From Beaufortia kweichowensis (lineage: Eukaryota > Chordata > Actinopteri > Cypriniformes > Gastromyzontidae): DNA of 64,000 nt. Made by a program: the position numbers and the translations under genes. The notes beneath the pieces were generated by a model, which saw only the letters and a program-made list of their open reading frames with translations, ran no database searches and was not told where the DNA came from. The DNA lies in NCBI GenBank assembly GCA_019155185.1, contig CM032802.1:1377001-1441000 (forward strand), read 5' to 3'. This document shows positions 1 to 12,724 of this stretch, in pieces. Within the stretch, counting starts at the first letter, position 1. Each line of letters starts with the position of its first letter.

Positions 1-1614
1 AAATTACAAAGACAATTCTCAGAAGTTGACCTTGATGTTTTTCTTTATTTACATCCTGCATTCTTCTAAACACGAGACAGCAAGGGAATAAAAAGCAGGA
101 TAGATCTGACACCACTATTTATTTTTCAGCATTAAAAATTGTAGAGACCAGATATTTATAACTTGACAAGAAGGGCCATTGGCATCTGTGAAGCTTAATG
201 TCCTGCTATGTTAAAAGTGAAAGGTAGTAATACCATTAATAAATATGCTGAAGTGGTTTGACCCTGGCTTGAACCGAGTATGTTAGATACAGAGAAAATC
301 TTGTAAAACACTGATGAGAAACAAGGCTGGTGCTGGTGAATCAACTTTGCAGATGTTTATATGTGGCATGATTTCTGCTCTTGTGTACTTATCTGTGAGA
401 AAACCTGAAGAGGATTTCAATTATTTTCTGTTTTGGTCTTTTATATGACTTTAATAGGGTGATGGAGATAAGACAGAACCATGAGTAAGGAAAGGACCAT
501 GAGCCAGGACCTTATATGTCACAGTCTATTGTCTTGACCTGAAGACAGTTGTAAAGCAGATGTTTTGACATTAAAGTTATTGCAGCTGAAGACTAGCAGC
601 TGTGTATGTGATGGTACAGATTATCTTACAGCTAATAGATGCTGATGGTTTTAATAAGACCCTAGTTAAAAATGTATGTCTTGGGCGGGTAGAAAGTGAA
701 GTAAACATCTGCCCAACAGTTTGAGATGAAACTGTTGTGACTTGACACAATATTTTTTCACACAGACTATTTCAACGTTCCCTCAGCATAAAGTTTGCAG
801 AGTTCAGCCAGTAAGTCGCAGTTTACGGGGAGTTGCGTCATGTCTTCTTCTGATATCCCCACCTGAACACCGGGCAAAAGTAGCTGGTAATGACATCAGT
901 TTACACTTCAGATATCATATTCGGGATATAACCTCGACCTCGACTCTATTACACCACCCTCCAGAGATGAAATCTCAAGAATCTTTATACCTCTGACCTT
1001 TTGTTAAGGAGGAAAATCACTTAATGACCCATTATGGACCAAATCATTGTTTAATTGTGGCAGAGCAAACAGACTTCTTTCACTTCATCTGAATTTTATA
1101 TCGCACCTCAAATGTTCAAGGTTTTCTTTGCTTAGGCAACAAAAAATAGACTGCCAGAGTACATTATGTCTATATACTCTGATAACTGTAGTTCAGCTTC
1201 AGAGGAAATGCATCTGTGGATGATGATTGTTTTCAAATACCGTGACACCTTTGGGACTTGCAATAATACTGTTTGTGATTTCTGACTTCATTTAATCTCC
1301 TTCACAACAAACAAGTGAGATGCAGACTCTGGCAGTACAGACGCAAGGCTTTTTGGAGTAAAATGAGCTAACCATAAATGTTGCCTTTCCAGGGACATAC
1401 TTAATGTTAACATAGAAATCTTTTTGTAACAAAAAAAATAATTAAAAAACATAAAACAGAGCCAAAACATTTATTATAATTCTAAAGAACAATAACTCAG
1501 ACAGATGCTACATTATGAAGTTTATAGTGCAGAAGTTTGCAGCAGTTAATTTGCAAAAAACAGAGCAATCTATGCACATATCATCATGTTAATTTTACTT
1601 TGACATCTACTGGG
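1..1614. other. Unique AT-rich DNA, no gene seen
   Basis: I see no gene here. The longest open frame (742-996, + strand, 84 codons) has no recognisable domain, and frames of that length are expected by chance at this base composition. There is no tandem array or clear transposon end. Confidence 0.6.
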
Positions 1615-1624
1615 TTCAGGCGAG

Positions 1625-1632
1625 TCACGTGA
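1625..1632. promoter_or_regulatory. E-box / CLEAR-like palindrome
   Basis: TCACGTGA is a perfect 8-bp palindrome with the CACGTG core bound by the USF, MITF/TFE and MYC families. It lies about 440 bp upstream of the first ZNF143-type motif, which fits a promoter-proximal site. A single 8-mer can occur by chance, so function is inferred only. Confidence 0.3.
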
Positions 1633-1906
1633 TCATCGTGTATAATAATGCACCGCAATTGGTGACGTCTGAACGAATCATTCATTTGAACCGGTTCTTT
1701 TAAGTCAACACCAAATCGGACTCAATCGTTTAAAACGATTCGCGTATCAAGTCAGCAATAACTCACAAGTTACTCACTCTTTACAGGTGCTCGACACAGT
1801 CACTAAACGAGCCAATATTCTAATAAGTTTATGTTCAGTATTTAGCCAATTCTTTATTAACAGCACTCCAGTTACTCCAACAGAACACTGAACTGATCCA
1901 CTGAAA

Positions 1907-1924
1907 CGGAACATGTGTGTTCCG
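1907..1924. promoter_or_regulatory. Inverted repeat resembling a hormone-receptor or p53-type site
   Basis: CGGAACA and TGTTCCG form 7-bp inverted arms around a 4-bp TGTG spacer. Steroid-receptor elements normally use AGAACA arms with a 3-bp spacer, so this is not a canonical site. It lies within the GAATCA-rich block and may simply belong to that repeat. Confidence 0.2.
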
Positions 1925-2070
1925 AACAGCATTCATCCGAGTCAAGAATCGGTATCAACAGTTCAACAACTCAAATCACCAGCTGAACGCGTTTCAGGAT
2001 CGATGAGCTGTTGATACTGAGCATGCGCGTTACGACCAGCACAGGTAACATGCGGACGGTTAAGGGCTAG

Positions 2071-2090
2071 ACTACAATACCCACAATGCA
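2071..2090 (+). promoter_or_regulatory. ZNF143 (Staf)/THAP11-type promoter motif, copy 1
   Basis: ACTACAATACCCACAATGCA differs at two positions from the known long ZNF143 binding element, which has an ACTACAA module followed by CCCAGAATGC. In vertebrates this element sits within a few hundred bases of transcription start sites, often in divergent housekeeping promoters. Local CpG content is raised (2020-2110). A start site near 2090-2150 is an inference. Confidence 0.45.
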
Positions 2091-2350
2091 CCCTGGAGGC
2101 TCGCGCTACAAGCTTGTCTGCCAGCTGCAATTAAACCAAAATAAGTTTTCATACACTTCTTTTAGTGTAATATCATGAAATAGTGTGAAAAAGGGCCTAT
2201 AGAAGTTGATGTGGAGCTGAAACAGGTGCTTTTAGTCAGTGGACTATGAAGCCTGAGGGAAATATTCACCTATCATTGATCACCTGATGGAAACTTACTT
2301 CAGGAATTCATAATTGGACGAAATATTTCATAAGAAGACATCATTGAAAG
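2091..2350 (+). other. Possible non-coding first exon with a GC-type splice donor
   Basis: Downstream of the first ZNF143 motif the sequence ends in AAAG followed by GCAAGT at 2351-2356. This is what a GC-AG intron donor looks like: C replaces T and the rest of the donor matches consensus. There is no long ORF; the longest start (ATG at 2247) gives only about a dozen codons. An untranslated first exon is possible but unproven. Confidence 0.18.
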
Positions 2351-2795
2351 GCAAGTTGTTTTGTTAATGTCATTAAAGCTGTGTTTATAATGTCTGTTTT
2401 GACATGTTTTAGTATTACGCACGTGCTGTGTTCGATGCAGAAAGTGTCATTTGTTCAAATGGATTCATATTATATTTCCTGAAGGCTTTTTGTTGTCATT
2501 CTGTGTGTTTTCAGCTTTAAATATGTAAAGGTAGTTACAAATGTTTAAAGTTCTTTATGCACATGTTAAGACAACGTCGATAATCCACATTGAATTATTT
2601 TGATAGACAGGTTGCTTTGTTTATTTCTGTATTATTGGTTAAACGTTTATTACAAGACTACTGTCCAAAGGAATTGATTTTGCAAACAAAATTGCTTTAA
2701 AATGCGACTAGAGTCAACTCAAAATGCGACTTGTAACAATATTTAGTATATTTAAACTATCGTATGAGTGATTCTATCGAAGCTTAGGGAGATAC

Positions 2796-2815
2796 ACTAC
2801 AACTCCCAGAATGCA
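2796..2815 (+). promoter_or_regulatory. ZNF143 (Staf)/THAP11-type promoter motif, copy 2
   Basis: ACTACAACTCCCAGAATGCA has one mismatch to the long ZNF143 element. It is on the same strand as the copy 725 bp upstream and is followed by further promoter boxes, so it is the stronger promoter candidate of the pair. Confidence 0.5.
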
Positions 2816-2832
2816 TCTGCGCTGTGTGTCAG

Positions 2833-2855
2833 TGACGTTTAGCACTGCGATTGGC
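2833..2855. promoter_or_regulatory. CRE-like TGACG and inverted CCAAT box
   Basis: TGACGTT begins at 2833 and CGATTGGC (inverted CCAAT, the NF-Y site) lies at 2848-2855, within 60 bp of the second ZNF143 motif. ZNF143, CREB/ATF and NF-Y sites together are characteristic of TATA-less housekeeping promoters. No exon can be attached with confidence on either side. Confidence 0.4.
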
Positions 2856-2859
2856 TGCT

Positions 2860-5800
2860 TTTCATGTCTTTGGTTTTTATCATTAAAGTGCCATACATGG
2901 TTGTTTCTTATAAAATTTGCATATACACAGCATGTTATATGATTATGTTGTGCATGTGTTTATTTGTACTGCTGTCATCATGTTATACAGTATGTGGGCA
3001 GGTTTCTATGGAAATTGTTAATGTTTTGTGAGATTAGTCACAGGCTAATTAGTTTGTTTAAGGCATTTTTCATTTACCAGTATTGACTGACAGAGCAAGG
3101 CAGTGTTGTCAGAGCCTTTATATGAATTGGTAACGGTGTGCATGTGATCTAAGTTTACTTTTGGGCTTTCTTCGGTTCTTACAGACACATCTGCTTCTTT
3201 AAGGAAATCATAGATAAAACCACAAAAGTTTATGTATTCATGTAGTTACTTATTTTTATTTATGTATTTATATTTATGACTGGCCTGTAGTAAGCATCAC
3301 TGTTATCCAAAATATAAGCATCAAAATATAAGCATATCTTTGGAGGTTGTGGATTTGGAAATGGTGGGCATCTAATTTAATGGCTAAATCTGATGGAAAT
3401 TCTGGCATAGTTAACATTGCATAAAGCATCTTTACGTATGAGCAGCTTACTAATGCAATATGAGCCGGTCTCGTGCTGTCACAGATGTTATTTTCAAGCA
3501 TGTTTGATCGCCCCATAATCTGCAGTGAGAACAGTCATGTGTGTCAACCAGAGAAATGGCAAAAATCTAAATGTAGTGAGAGTAAACAATAGTTTTTGAC
3601 ATATTTATGGTTTTTAGGTATTTAAGTGCCTTTTGCATTTTCTAAAAAAGACAAAAATGTAAAAAATCAGGCTTAATCCCCTTGAAATAATGAATTGTTT
3701 TTTTTTTTAATGGTTTTTGCTATGTAATACTGACATCTGGTTTAAGGACAGGGCCTTTATATGGCTGTTTGTACATTCTTTCATTTCATCTGTAACCTTT
3801 TTTTTCAGTTGTTGGTTTATTGCACACTGACATCTTTGGCACCGCTTACATTGTGTTTTCATGATCTTGCACATAAGGATGCCTCTGAAAACCCGTGCAT
3901 TTTGTTAGAAACACAAGATTTTGTCTTGTATGAATAGATCTTTTTTTGTTGTGTGCTGTGTATTGTTACCAAAATACAAATGAAGAAAATGCATCTGATT
4001 TATTATGCATCTAATTTTATGATCTGAATTATTTCTTAAAGGTCATATTATACCACGTTCCCCAAAGATTTAATGACACCTTTTTTTCTCCCCAAACCTT
4101 TTTCCACCCCGTCTATGTGTTTTTTCCTTTTTGTTGAACTTGATTGGACAAGATATGTTACTGATTTATCCATGTGTATGATATGACACTTGTGCAGCTT
4201 AATTCCAAATAGTTTCATTACTCTGTGGACTGGAGGATATTTTTAATGTTATTTAAGCTACAGTATGTTTTATATAGAATGTAAAGCTCTAGTATCAAAA
4301 GATCTCGGAAAATTATAGTCGTTATGATATAACATTTTAAACATCTCTATGTGCAAGATATTTTTCAAGAACTTTTGAGTCTGGTCTATGAACTGTGTCT
4401 TCTGCAGTTCTATGGGTACACTAATTTACACAAGACTTTTGTTTTTATTACACTTGAAAGAAATCTTCATTAAAGCTCTGTGGAATACAAACAAATACTC
4501 TCTCTCTCTTTTACGTTTTCACTTGTGGCAAGAATGTGTTTGTGAGTTTGCTCAACACATACTGATCTAATGATTAAAAAATAAAACTGGCAATTGCTTT
4601 CCGGCTCCTACAAATTACATTAATCTCTTCCTAATTAATAAATAATGAAAAGAGCTATAATGCTGCTTTTTCATGTCATCAAAGGAAATAAAAAGTTCAG
4701 TAGTCATTAATTTGTAACAGTTTTTAACCCTGCGGGAGCACTAGAAAGCATGGCTGTTTGTGTTGTGTGGAGTTGTTTGTAGGTTGTCATGATAGTAACA
4801 TTTCACAATACTCACTAAATTAAATATAATATTTTCGATACCATAGCAAAAGTGGATATGCTGTTATTTCGAAAATTGTGTATAAAAAGAAAAATGTTAT
4901 TGGCACTAATGCTATGACCAAGATGCCTTTACTTTGTTTGGATGTGGTAAACCCTTTACAGAAAGGGAACCGCAAAGAAAACATCACCCCCTTAACACGG
5001 ACTGTTTATTAAAAGATATCTCTGATGCAACAGGTTGTAAGTTAAAGGCAATATTGTGATGTTTTTCGTGACACCTGCAGAAGTGATTGTGCACACTTTC
5101 ACGTTGTTTTTGTTGGGCTGTTGGTAATCAGGGAAACTTGACTCTCAGATGTGCAACACAAAATGTGTTTTGGCATGAGGCAATGATAGTCTGTTTCTCA
5201 TACAGAGCTCCTGTATGACTTCTGAATACTTGAGATATTGTGCGTGAACTGTATGAGCATGTGTCTGTTCACTTTCAATGTATAGAAAATACCAACAGAA
5301 CATTTTTCAAAACACTTTCTGTGTTTTATGTTCTGACATAAAGGCAAGTCAGTAATGACCAAGTGTATTGGGCTGTACAAATAATTATTTTTTGAACACA
5401 AGAAAAATCTTTGAGTGTGTTTACAAAGAAAATCTTACAATGATTATGCTCAATAACCCACATTTTTAGGATTTTTACTCTTTAGTCATGGCAAGATTTA
5501 GAATACAAGTATCATCGCCTAAATTATAAAATTATGGCAACAGTAATACAAGACATTGTTCAATAAAAAAATTGTAGTGATAATACAGATTGCAAACAAT
5601 TCTTCTGCTTAGTAATATAATTTATTACTGTTGCCAAGCAAACTGCATTAATATATATGTATGGATTAAGGTTAGGGTCACTCAATTTAGACTAGATAAA
5701 CCATCACAAGTATGCCAAATAAATTCATCACCTTTTGTAAAGTGTCTTGCTACAGTGGACAATGTGAAAGTGAATGGTTGCTCAGTAACAGATAAAATCC

Positions 5801-8800
5801 AGCAGTGACCAACAAGAAACAAAACAAAGACATATGGGTTTTCTTGAGGTGTTATGTGAAAAAAAGCAAATCAATCTGTGGTTTTTCTACACCAAACACA
5901 ACTCGCAATCCCTGTTTCTCAGAGGCCATGGTGTTGGATCAATAGATGCTCACTGTGAGCAATGTGTTACTGTTATGTGTTATGTTGTACACTCACCACG
6001 TTACTGTGATGGGCAGGTTATCATGTTTATCTTTCTTTAAAACAGCATTTTGATAGTTAAAGTGAATGGAGAATGTTGATAAGCAAGTCTCAGTAATAGC
6101 AGTCATTCTGGACCTCAGTTTTTTCCTCACACCAAAGTTGTTCATCTTTTGTTTTGGTGTTTATCATCTATGATTTTCTTAGTTTTGTACATACACGGTC
6201 ATTGTTGCATTCTGTGTTTTACAAGTAGTCACCTGCTGTATAGCACTGTTTGAGCGCTCTGTAAGTTTTGGATGGAGGCGGTATGCTTTTGCTCTGGGTC
6301 TAATATTGCATTGCTTATCCTGGAGCTTTAGTGTGTTGTGGTTTGTTTTATTATTCACACAGGGACTGCTTGTTTGTACTTTATCACAATGTACTGATTC
6401 TGTTTGGACTGGTTCATGTTATTACTCTCTGAGCTTTGCTGTTGACTCTGTTATGCTGTTTTTATAGTTTGCGTATGGCGACCCACAGCACTGCACGTTT
6501 TGTTGATTCAAACGATCAGCTGTTATTTATATTGTTGGATATTGTTTTGCTTGTTCTGTTTGCTGGTGATGTCTTATGTTTATGCTGAAAGAATACACAG
6601 AGACTGAACTGGCATTGGGTGAAAGGTTTTCTTTTGTACTTGCACTGGGTTGTACTAGTCTGTCAGAAGGTCAAATCAGTGATGACTGCATTTACCAGTG
6701 TTTAATTGCTCGGTAATTTCAAAGCTTTACAAGTTAACAGTTTTATTCGAGGAGTAACATAGTAAACTTGATTTGTACTTCATTTGTAGAATTGTATATT
6801 CAACTTTTTTGGACAGTCGCTAAGCCTTTCTTCTCTTGTTTGTGTGACGTCTCAGGATCAAAGGGAAACTGGGCATCTTTAATGCTTACAAATAAACAAT
6901 CAATTCCCCAAAGACTATGATCAAAATAAGGTATTAACAAAGATAAATGAATAATGGAAGTTAAAGAAAAGGAAAATTAGTGAATTTTAGTGACTGTGCT
7001 AGACAAGTTGTTTTGATTTTGATGATTTAATAACAGGCTCACCATATAGACATTAAGGCGGAAGTGTTTTGCATATCCACATCTTAAATGAGAATAAAGC
7101 ATCTTTCAGTATGCATATTTCAATGGTTGATTTTTTTTTTTTAATTGTCCAAATTGAATATTTGGTAATATTTGAAAGCATCAGCAGTATCATATTTGTC
7201 TGTCTTTTTTCTCAGGTTAACTAAACTCATATAATGTGTTGTGTCTGTCCATATTTTTTCTCTTTCTTTATGCATGAAATCCTCAGGGTGGTGTAAAAAA
7301 CTTCTGACCTTGTGCTGGGTGTATATCTAGAGAAGATTAGTGAGGCCTTGCTGAAGCAATTACTCTGACCCTGAGTAGATAAAACCAGAGAAAATAAGCA
7401 GAAATGCAGCACACAAACATCTTTAAATCCCTCAGCCAATCAGTTTTTCACCTGGTTAATCCACTTTGATTGAGAACTGGCCACTGCTTTTGACAGGCAC
7501 AGATCAACCCATCTGATAAACCCTGAGAATTATTCCTGTTAATGCTTGTGTGAATAGATGTGTGGCAAAAAATCTCAGGTGGGTGAAAAACAACCCTCTA
7601 TGCATGTGAATATGTTGTGAAGTGTATAATCCATGTGATGGGGGTTTGCTGTGGTTCAAGAAATCTTGCAGGCAGTGCTTCAATTTGTATGGACCTGTTT
7701 TGAGTATTTGATACACAGAACTCCTGGTAGACCAAAATTTTAACTTTAGGGTAAAAATGTCTTTATTTTAAAATTAAATATTTGATAATTTCTGTAAAAC
7801 TGTTATGAAAGCACTAAGTTGAGTGCCTTAAACAGATGTGGATATTTATGGCCTTTCTTAAATTTTTTAGCAGCACTATAAAAAAAATAATCCCCAAATT
7901 GTTTATACCAAGACGCCTCACTATATTTTGGAACAGAGCTGTGAAACTTTGTTTTTAGAGCCTTCAGACAATGATGTAACAGTCAGTCATTAAAATAATA
8001 TCTATTTCTAGTTATGTTTGACTGAAGCATGTTTGCTTAAATTAAGTTTAGGCAATATCAATTTATGAAGACACCTTGTGTAATTTTCTCTAAGATAACA
8101 AATAATTCAGACTGAAACACATAGTGTGAGTCGTGTGTGAGCCGTGGCCTGTGGCGAGTGTGGAATTTAAATTCCTTGCTTTGCTTTGTATGTCTGAGAG
8201 GTGAATAAATGATTGATCACAATTTCTCTCTCTTGTAATTCTCTGAACTTTCCAAGAGAGCTTGCCAATGGTCTGAAACATTCATGGGAATTCTTAACCA
8301 GTGAAATTCTATTATTCCCTATGTAATCCATAATTGTGTTTTCTGTATGAAACTGAATGATTTTATCTTAAAGGTTTTACACTTCAATTGAATTGCTTTT
8401 ACTACGGTTTGCCTTGCCAGTGACTTCACCTGTGTGATTCATCCGTATGTTTCAAAGTAACAAACAAACTTACAGAATACATAAAAAGGCAAACCCAAGA
8501 CTATTCCTTTATCATACAGAGAAAAGAGAGAAGAGAGAAAGACTCTTTAAGAAGGATTAAAGCTAATAGAAATAGGCTTTCAGACAAAGCACATAAAACA
8601 TAAAGAAATCAAGTGCAGCAGAAGTGAAGAACAGACAATTATGATCATTATTTTTCACAAGCTGAAAAGACAGATTGACTGTAAAGAAAGAGCCAGAATT
8701 GACAGATTCATGAAGTTGGAAGGGTAATGGGGGGGCACTCGTTTTTCCTCTCAAGAGTTTTCTAAAATGGTAAGATCTCTCTGCATTATTCATTCGGTAG

Positions 8801-8920
8801 GGGGTAATTGGAATCAAGTCATCCCTTATTCAGACTGCGCTTCACGTGTGACACGAGAAACTCGGACGGGAAGCATTTTGAAGTTGTTAAAGTAGGACAA
8901 GTTATTAAATCAACATCTTC
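2860..8920. other. Six kilobases of AT-rich DNA, no gene seen
   Basis: No coding region, tandem array or intact transposon is visible. Homopolymer T or A runs of 8-10 bases are scattered through it. All open frames are under 85 codons and show no domain, consistent with chance. Intronic or intergenic identity cannot be told apart from sequence alone. Confidence 0.55.
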
Positions 8921-9000
8921 TGTTGGTCCTGGAGCCGTGGTCCTGTCAAACTGTGAAAATGTTGCGTGGGGTTGACAACATTGTTGTTCTAGGACCAACA
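8921..9000. repeat. 80-bp fold-back element
   Basis: TGTTGGTCCT at 8921-8930 is matched by its inverse AGGACCAACA at 8991-9000, and pairing continues a few bases further with mismatches (13 of 15). The terminal inverted repeats and small size suggest a non-autonomous DNA-transposon remnant. No target duplication was found. Confidence 0.5.
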
Positions 9001-9029
9001 AATGATGGCAATTGGTACAAATCAGGTTA

Positions 9030-9500
9030 AAAATAATTTTTACCACTTTATACGATTGATTACATTGATTTTTTTTACCACTTTTAGGAAAGGTGATTTT
9101 TGGACCTGGATTTTTCCAATTAACTAAATGGATTATATAATTACTTTTTTTTTTACAACAGTAGTATCCATTCCTTTAATTAGTAAAGATCAGGGTAAAA
9201 GACAAAGCATTGTATTCCATCCCCTAAAGTAGTAAAAATCACTGTTATCCATGTCTTTAAATGGTAAGAATCATGGTAAAAATCACTGTAATTTATTCCC
9301 TCAAGTGCTAAGACTTACTGTATGTAAGTAATACAGTTAAGTGGTGAAAACCACTGTTAAAGTGGTAAAATTCTTCCTCCATGTGGTGAAAAGCAGTGAT
9401 TGGATTGCACAATTTTACCACTTAAGGCAATGGATTATAGTGATGTTTGTTAACCATAGTGTAAAACATAGAATGACTAACCCTCCTGTGGTAAAATGAC
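9030..9500. repeat. Decayed minisatellite with TTTAA(G)TGGTAAAA-like units
   Basis: Phrases such as AGTGGTAAAA, AATGGTAAGAATCA, AAAAATCACTGT and TTTTACCACTT recur about every 35-50 bases, at about 9036, 9075, 9180, 9230, 9265, 9340, 9368 and 9409. Some are in inverted orientation. Units are too diverged for a sharp period, so this is an old array or a set of nested fold-back copies. Confidence 0.4.
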
Positions 9501-10733
9501 TGTAACGAAGGGCCTTAATTTGCTTATTGCTGTTATGAAACATCGGCAGGGGCTATATGATGAAAGACGCTAATAATTTAATACTGTAATGATCACAATA
9601 AACAATTCTCCTGGAAAGTAATATAGTTAATTGGCTTGACTGTGGGCTGTTTACGGTTGGTGCATTAATAAATCAGTGAGCCACTTGAGGCATTACAGTA
9701 CATTACAGTGATCTTATCATGGGTAAGGGGTGTTGTTAGACACGGCACAGAGCATAGAATGCCTTCAACTCCCTAAACTGCTGTGAAATCTTTGTAACAC
9801 ATATCCTTTAGTGACATACAGCTTATATGAACTTCCTGCAACAGCATGATGATAAAAGACACCTGTAAATAAAAAATAAATAAAAAATAATCACAAGAAA
9901 CAGTTCTTTTTTCTTAGGAATGTAGTGCATCAATATGCAGTTTGTTTACAGTTACCAAGCAACGCAGCTTTTTAGCCCAATAATATAAAATTCAATAGAT
10001 TCCCTGATGGATATCAGATATTTTACAGGAGCGTCAAATGTGGCCCGTCCAATCAGATTAAAGAACCAGAACTATCCACTTTATAATGATAACATAATAA
10101 AAAAACATCTCTCTAAAGTGGTATCCAGAGCTGCCACCAGCGGCTGTAGTTTATATATCGAGCTGTTCTCTCTGTCACCTTTCCTCAGTGCTGTTAAATG
10201 TTTAATTTTCATCTGAACCGCAGCCAGGCTGTTCACAGGAACTTCATATATCAGAAACAGCCTTAGTTTCAGTATGTCTGCTTAATCTACATATGAGTGC
10301 GTTGTAAACCGCATGCCGATTAACATTTATAATGTGAAATGAATCTCTACACTTACTGCCTCTTTGAAACACATTTGTGCATCTGCAGTAAACCCCCTTG
10401 AGAACTTTTCAAGGTTGTTTCTGTTTTCACGAGAACACACCAAAGTTAATGAAATTACATTCCAAAGTCTTTCCTCCAAGCAAAGCACTAGCAGATCGTC
10501 CTTGGGCGCCTTCAGGTTTCATCTGTTTATTAATTTAGATGTTCTCCAATTTTATTTCTCTTTCCTACTGCTCTTTTCAATTTCTTTTTTTAATCTATCA
10601 GTGTGGTTTATTGTGTAAGTAGACGTCCACTGACTAACCAACACTGAGTGCATTTTACTTCTTCACAATTTAAATGACATTTATTTTCGTTTTATTTTAC
10701 TAGTCTTACTCTTCTGTATCCTCCACAATAACC
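9501..10733. other. No gene seen
   Basis: Unique AT-rich DNA. Open frames at 10007-10216 and 10364-10618 (+ strand) are short, lack recognisable domains and are probably chance. Confidence 0.5.
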
Positions 10734-10939
10734 TGCAGTTTTAAAAGTAAAGGTGCTACAGAAGATTTTTAAAAGGCTTGTGCAGTGATGCCAAAAAAGA
10801 ATCAAGAACTTGATATTTGGTCAAAAGTTAAAAAGTACAATTTTTTCGATAAAAGAACCATTTCTTTCTTAAATTGTTAAACTTTTAAGAACCTTTTGTG
10901 AAACAGGCATCAAGAAGCACCTTTATTTTTAGGAGTGTA
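10734..10939. mobile_element. MITE of the AGAACC family, copy 1
   Basis: A 206-bp element with 24-bp terminal inverted repeats (19 of 24 matching). The left end is 10734-10757 and the right end, at 10916-10939, finishes in TTTATTTTTAGGAGTGTA. The interior has the AAGAACC/GATGCC phrases shared with copies at 39.4, 51.5 and 59.2 kb. It has no coding capacity, so it would have moved with transposase supplied elsewhere. No clear target duplication is visible. Confidence 0.6.
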
Positions 10940-12724
10940 TTAGAACCATTCTGCATACTGGGGATTCACACTAAACTACAGCAAACAGGGTTCTATCCTT
11001 TTTAATGTTTAGAAACCAGTTAGTTGAGACAAGACTTGCATCTTTTAATGCTGTACAGTAATGATTCTATAGACTAAATGAGTAATATCTATAACCATTA
11101 CATCCCATGAGCAATTTCATTTAGCTTCAGAAATGTTTAAGATGCACAGCTTACTTTTCTAATTAAATTTTTGATTTGCGTTTTTCATTTTTGAATTGTT
11201 AAAGTGAAATTTTGTTTACAATTTATATTGTGTATATTTGGAAGTCTTGTAAAACTAAACTACTTTATGTGAAATATTTGATGAATTTGGGTTTTTTCTT
11301 TAAAATATATGAAATGTGGTTTAATATGTTACTGTTTTGTTTAACAGCATTCATACATTTTATTTCTTATCTTAAGTGTCCAACAATTTGTGGGGCCACT
11401 AGCATGTTCTCAACAGCGCAAATTCTTGACATAAAATCTATATTGCCAGAAATATCCAGTATATTTCAGAAATGTCTAATGTAGTTATACAAATGAAAGT
11501 TGAAGGAGAAAGAAAGAGAATGAACTTTGATTGAGTGTGACACGTTTCATAAGTCATCACAGTGGGTTACATCATCTAAAAGGCAGATGAGATGACCTGC
11601 AGTACAGCTGGAGACCTGAGGGGGGTGATGTCGCTCCATGAGGATGCAGTGAATCAAATAAAAGCTTTTGATTTCTGGATACACAGAAAGAGGAACTTTG
11701 CTCAATACAGCAGTGTACTGAAAAGTCTTTCTGTCTGTTCTCAATCCTTGGTTTGTCAATAATACATATCAAAATTCATAAGAATCAGGACGTGTTAGAA
11801 AGGTATTATATGTGTCTAGAAAAACCCACGTGTGATTTTAACCAGCTGCTGAGAAAAAGATGCTGTATGTGCTTTGTCTGACTGAAATATATATACATTT
11901 CTATCACATTCTTTCCACTCTAATTCTTTGCCAGCAATTGAACAAAAGATGATGTAGTCAAGCATAGAGAGAAAGGATATCTTTTATTTATTTATCTTTT
12001 GTTACCATTGGTTGACTTAGTATTCACTTCACAATCTTTACCTATTCTTTATCATGCTCGACACGTTACAAGGTCTTCAGCGAGAAGGTCTTTTTGTAAT
12101 TCTGAAAGTAAAAGGATTGAGCTGCGATCTCACAGACAAAAGGGTAAAGACAATGGAAAGGATTTTTTTATTTTAGGAGTTTAGGAGTGTAGTTTAATAA
12201 GAGTGTGAACTTTACCCTCAACAACTTACGATTGCTGGATATCCACAGAATTATATTTTATGTCTTAAATTACCTATTGTATATTTGTTTGTGTATGTGA
12301 TTCTGTGAACAGAGAATTTCAAATGTTGTTGCTAAAACAAGATGCTGTGAAATCATCTGGTGATTCTTGCTTAGTTAGGGTTAGGAGTCTATTCAGATGA
12401 CTTTGCAGAAATGTGAGTGCCAAAATATTTGAAAGCCTTTTTGTGAGCTGAAGAAATAAGATTTGAAGATCGTGTGATCTGCCGGTACTGTGAAGTCTCA
12501 AACAATCTGACAGCTTTTCCTGTTGTAATGCGTCTGTACCGTTTTCATAAGCAAACACATTAATGTTTACAAGTAACTTTGTTCGTGTTAGCAGAATGGA
12601 TGATGTCGGTATCATAGAATGATCAAAAGTAAGTTTACATAAGTTCTGTTTACTGACTAATGCATCGTTTATTATTTATTGATGTACTGATGTCTTCCTT
12701 GCATTAGTGGTTGTTGTATATGCA
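10940..12724. other. No gene seen
   Basis: AT-rich sequence. Open frames of 60-98 codons on both strands (for example 11212-11484 + and 12319-12615 -) show no domain and are of chance length. No repeat ends were recognised. Confidence 0.5.

Larger units (their letters stand above)
1615..2060. repeat. GAATCA/GATTCG-rich block, possibly an old interspersed repeat
   Basis: The block carries many short copies of GAATCA, GATTCG, GAACCGG and AATCGG in both orientations, with more CpG than its flanks. This texture is typical of some fish interspersed repeats, but I see no terminal repeats or target duplication and know of no in-window second copy. It may instead be part of the promoter region that follows. 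Confidence 0.3.
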
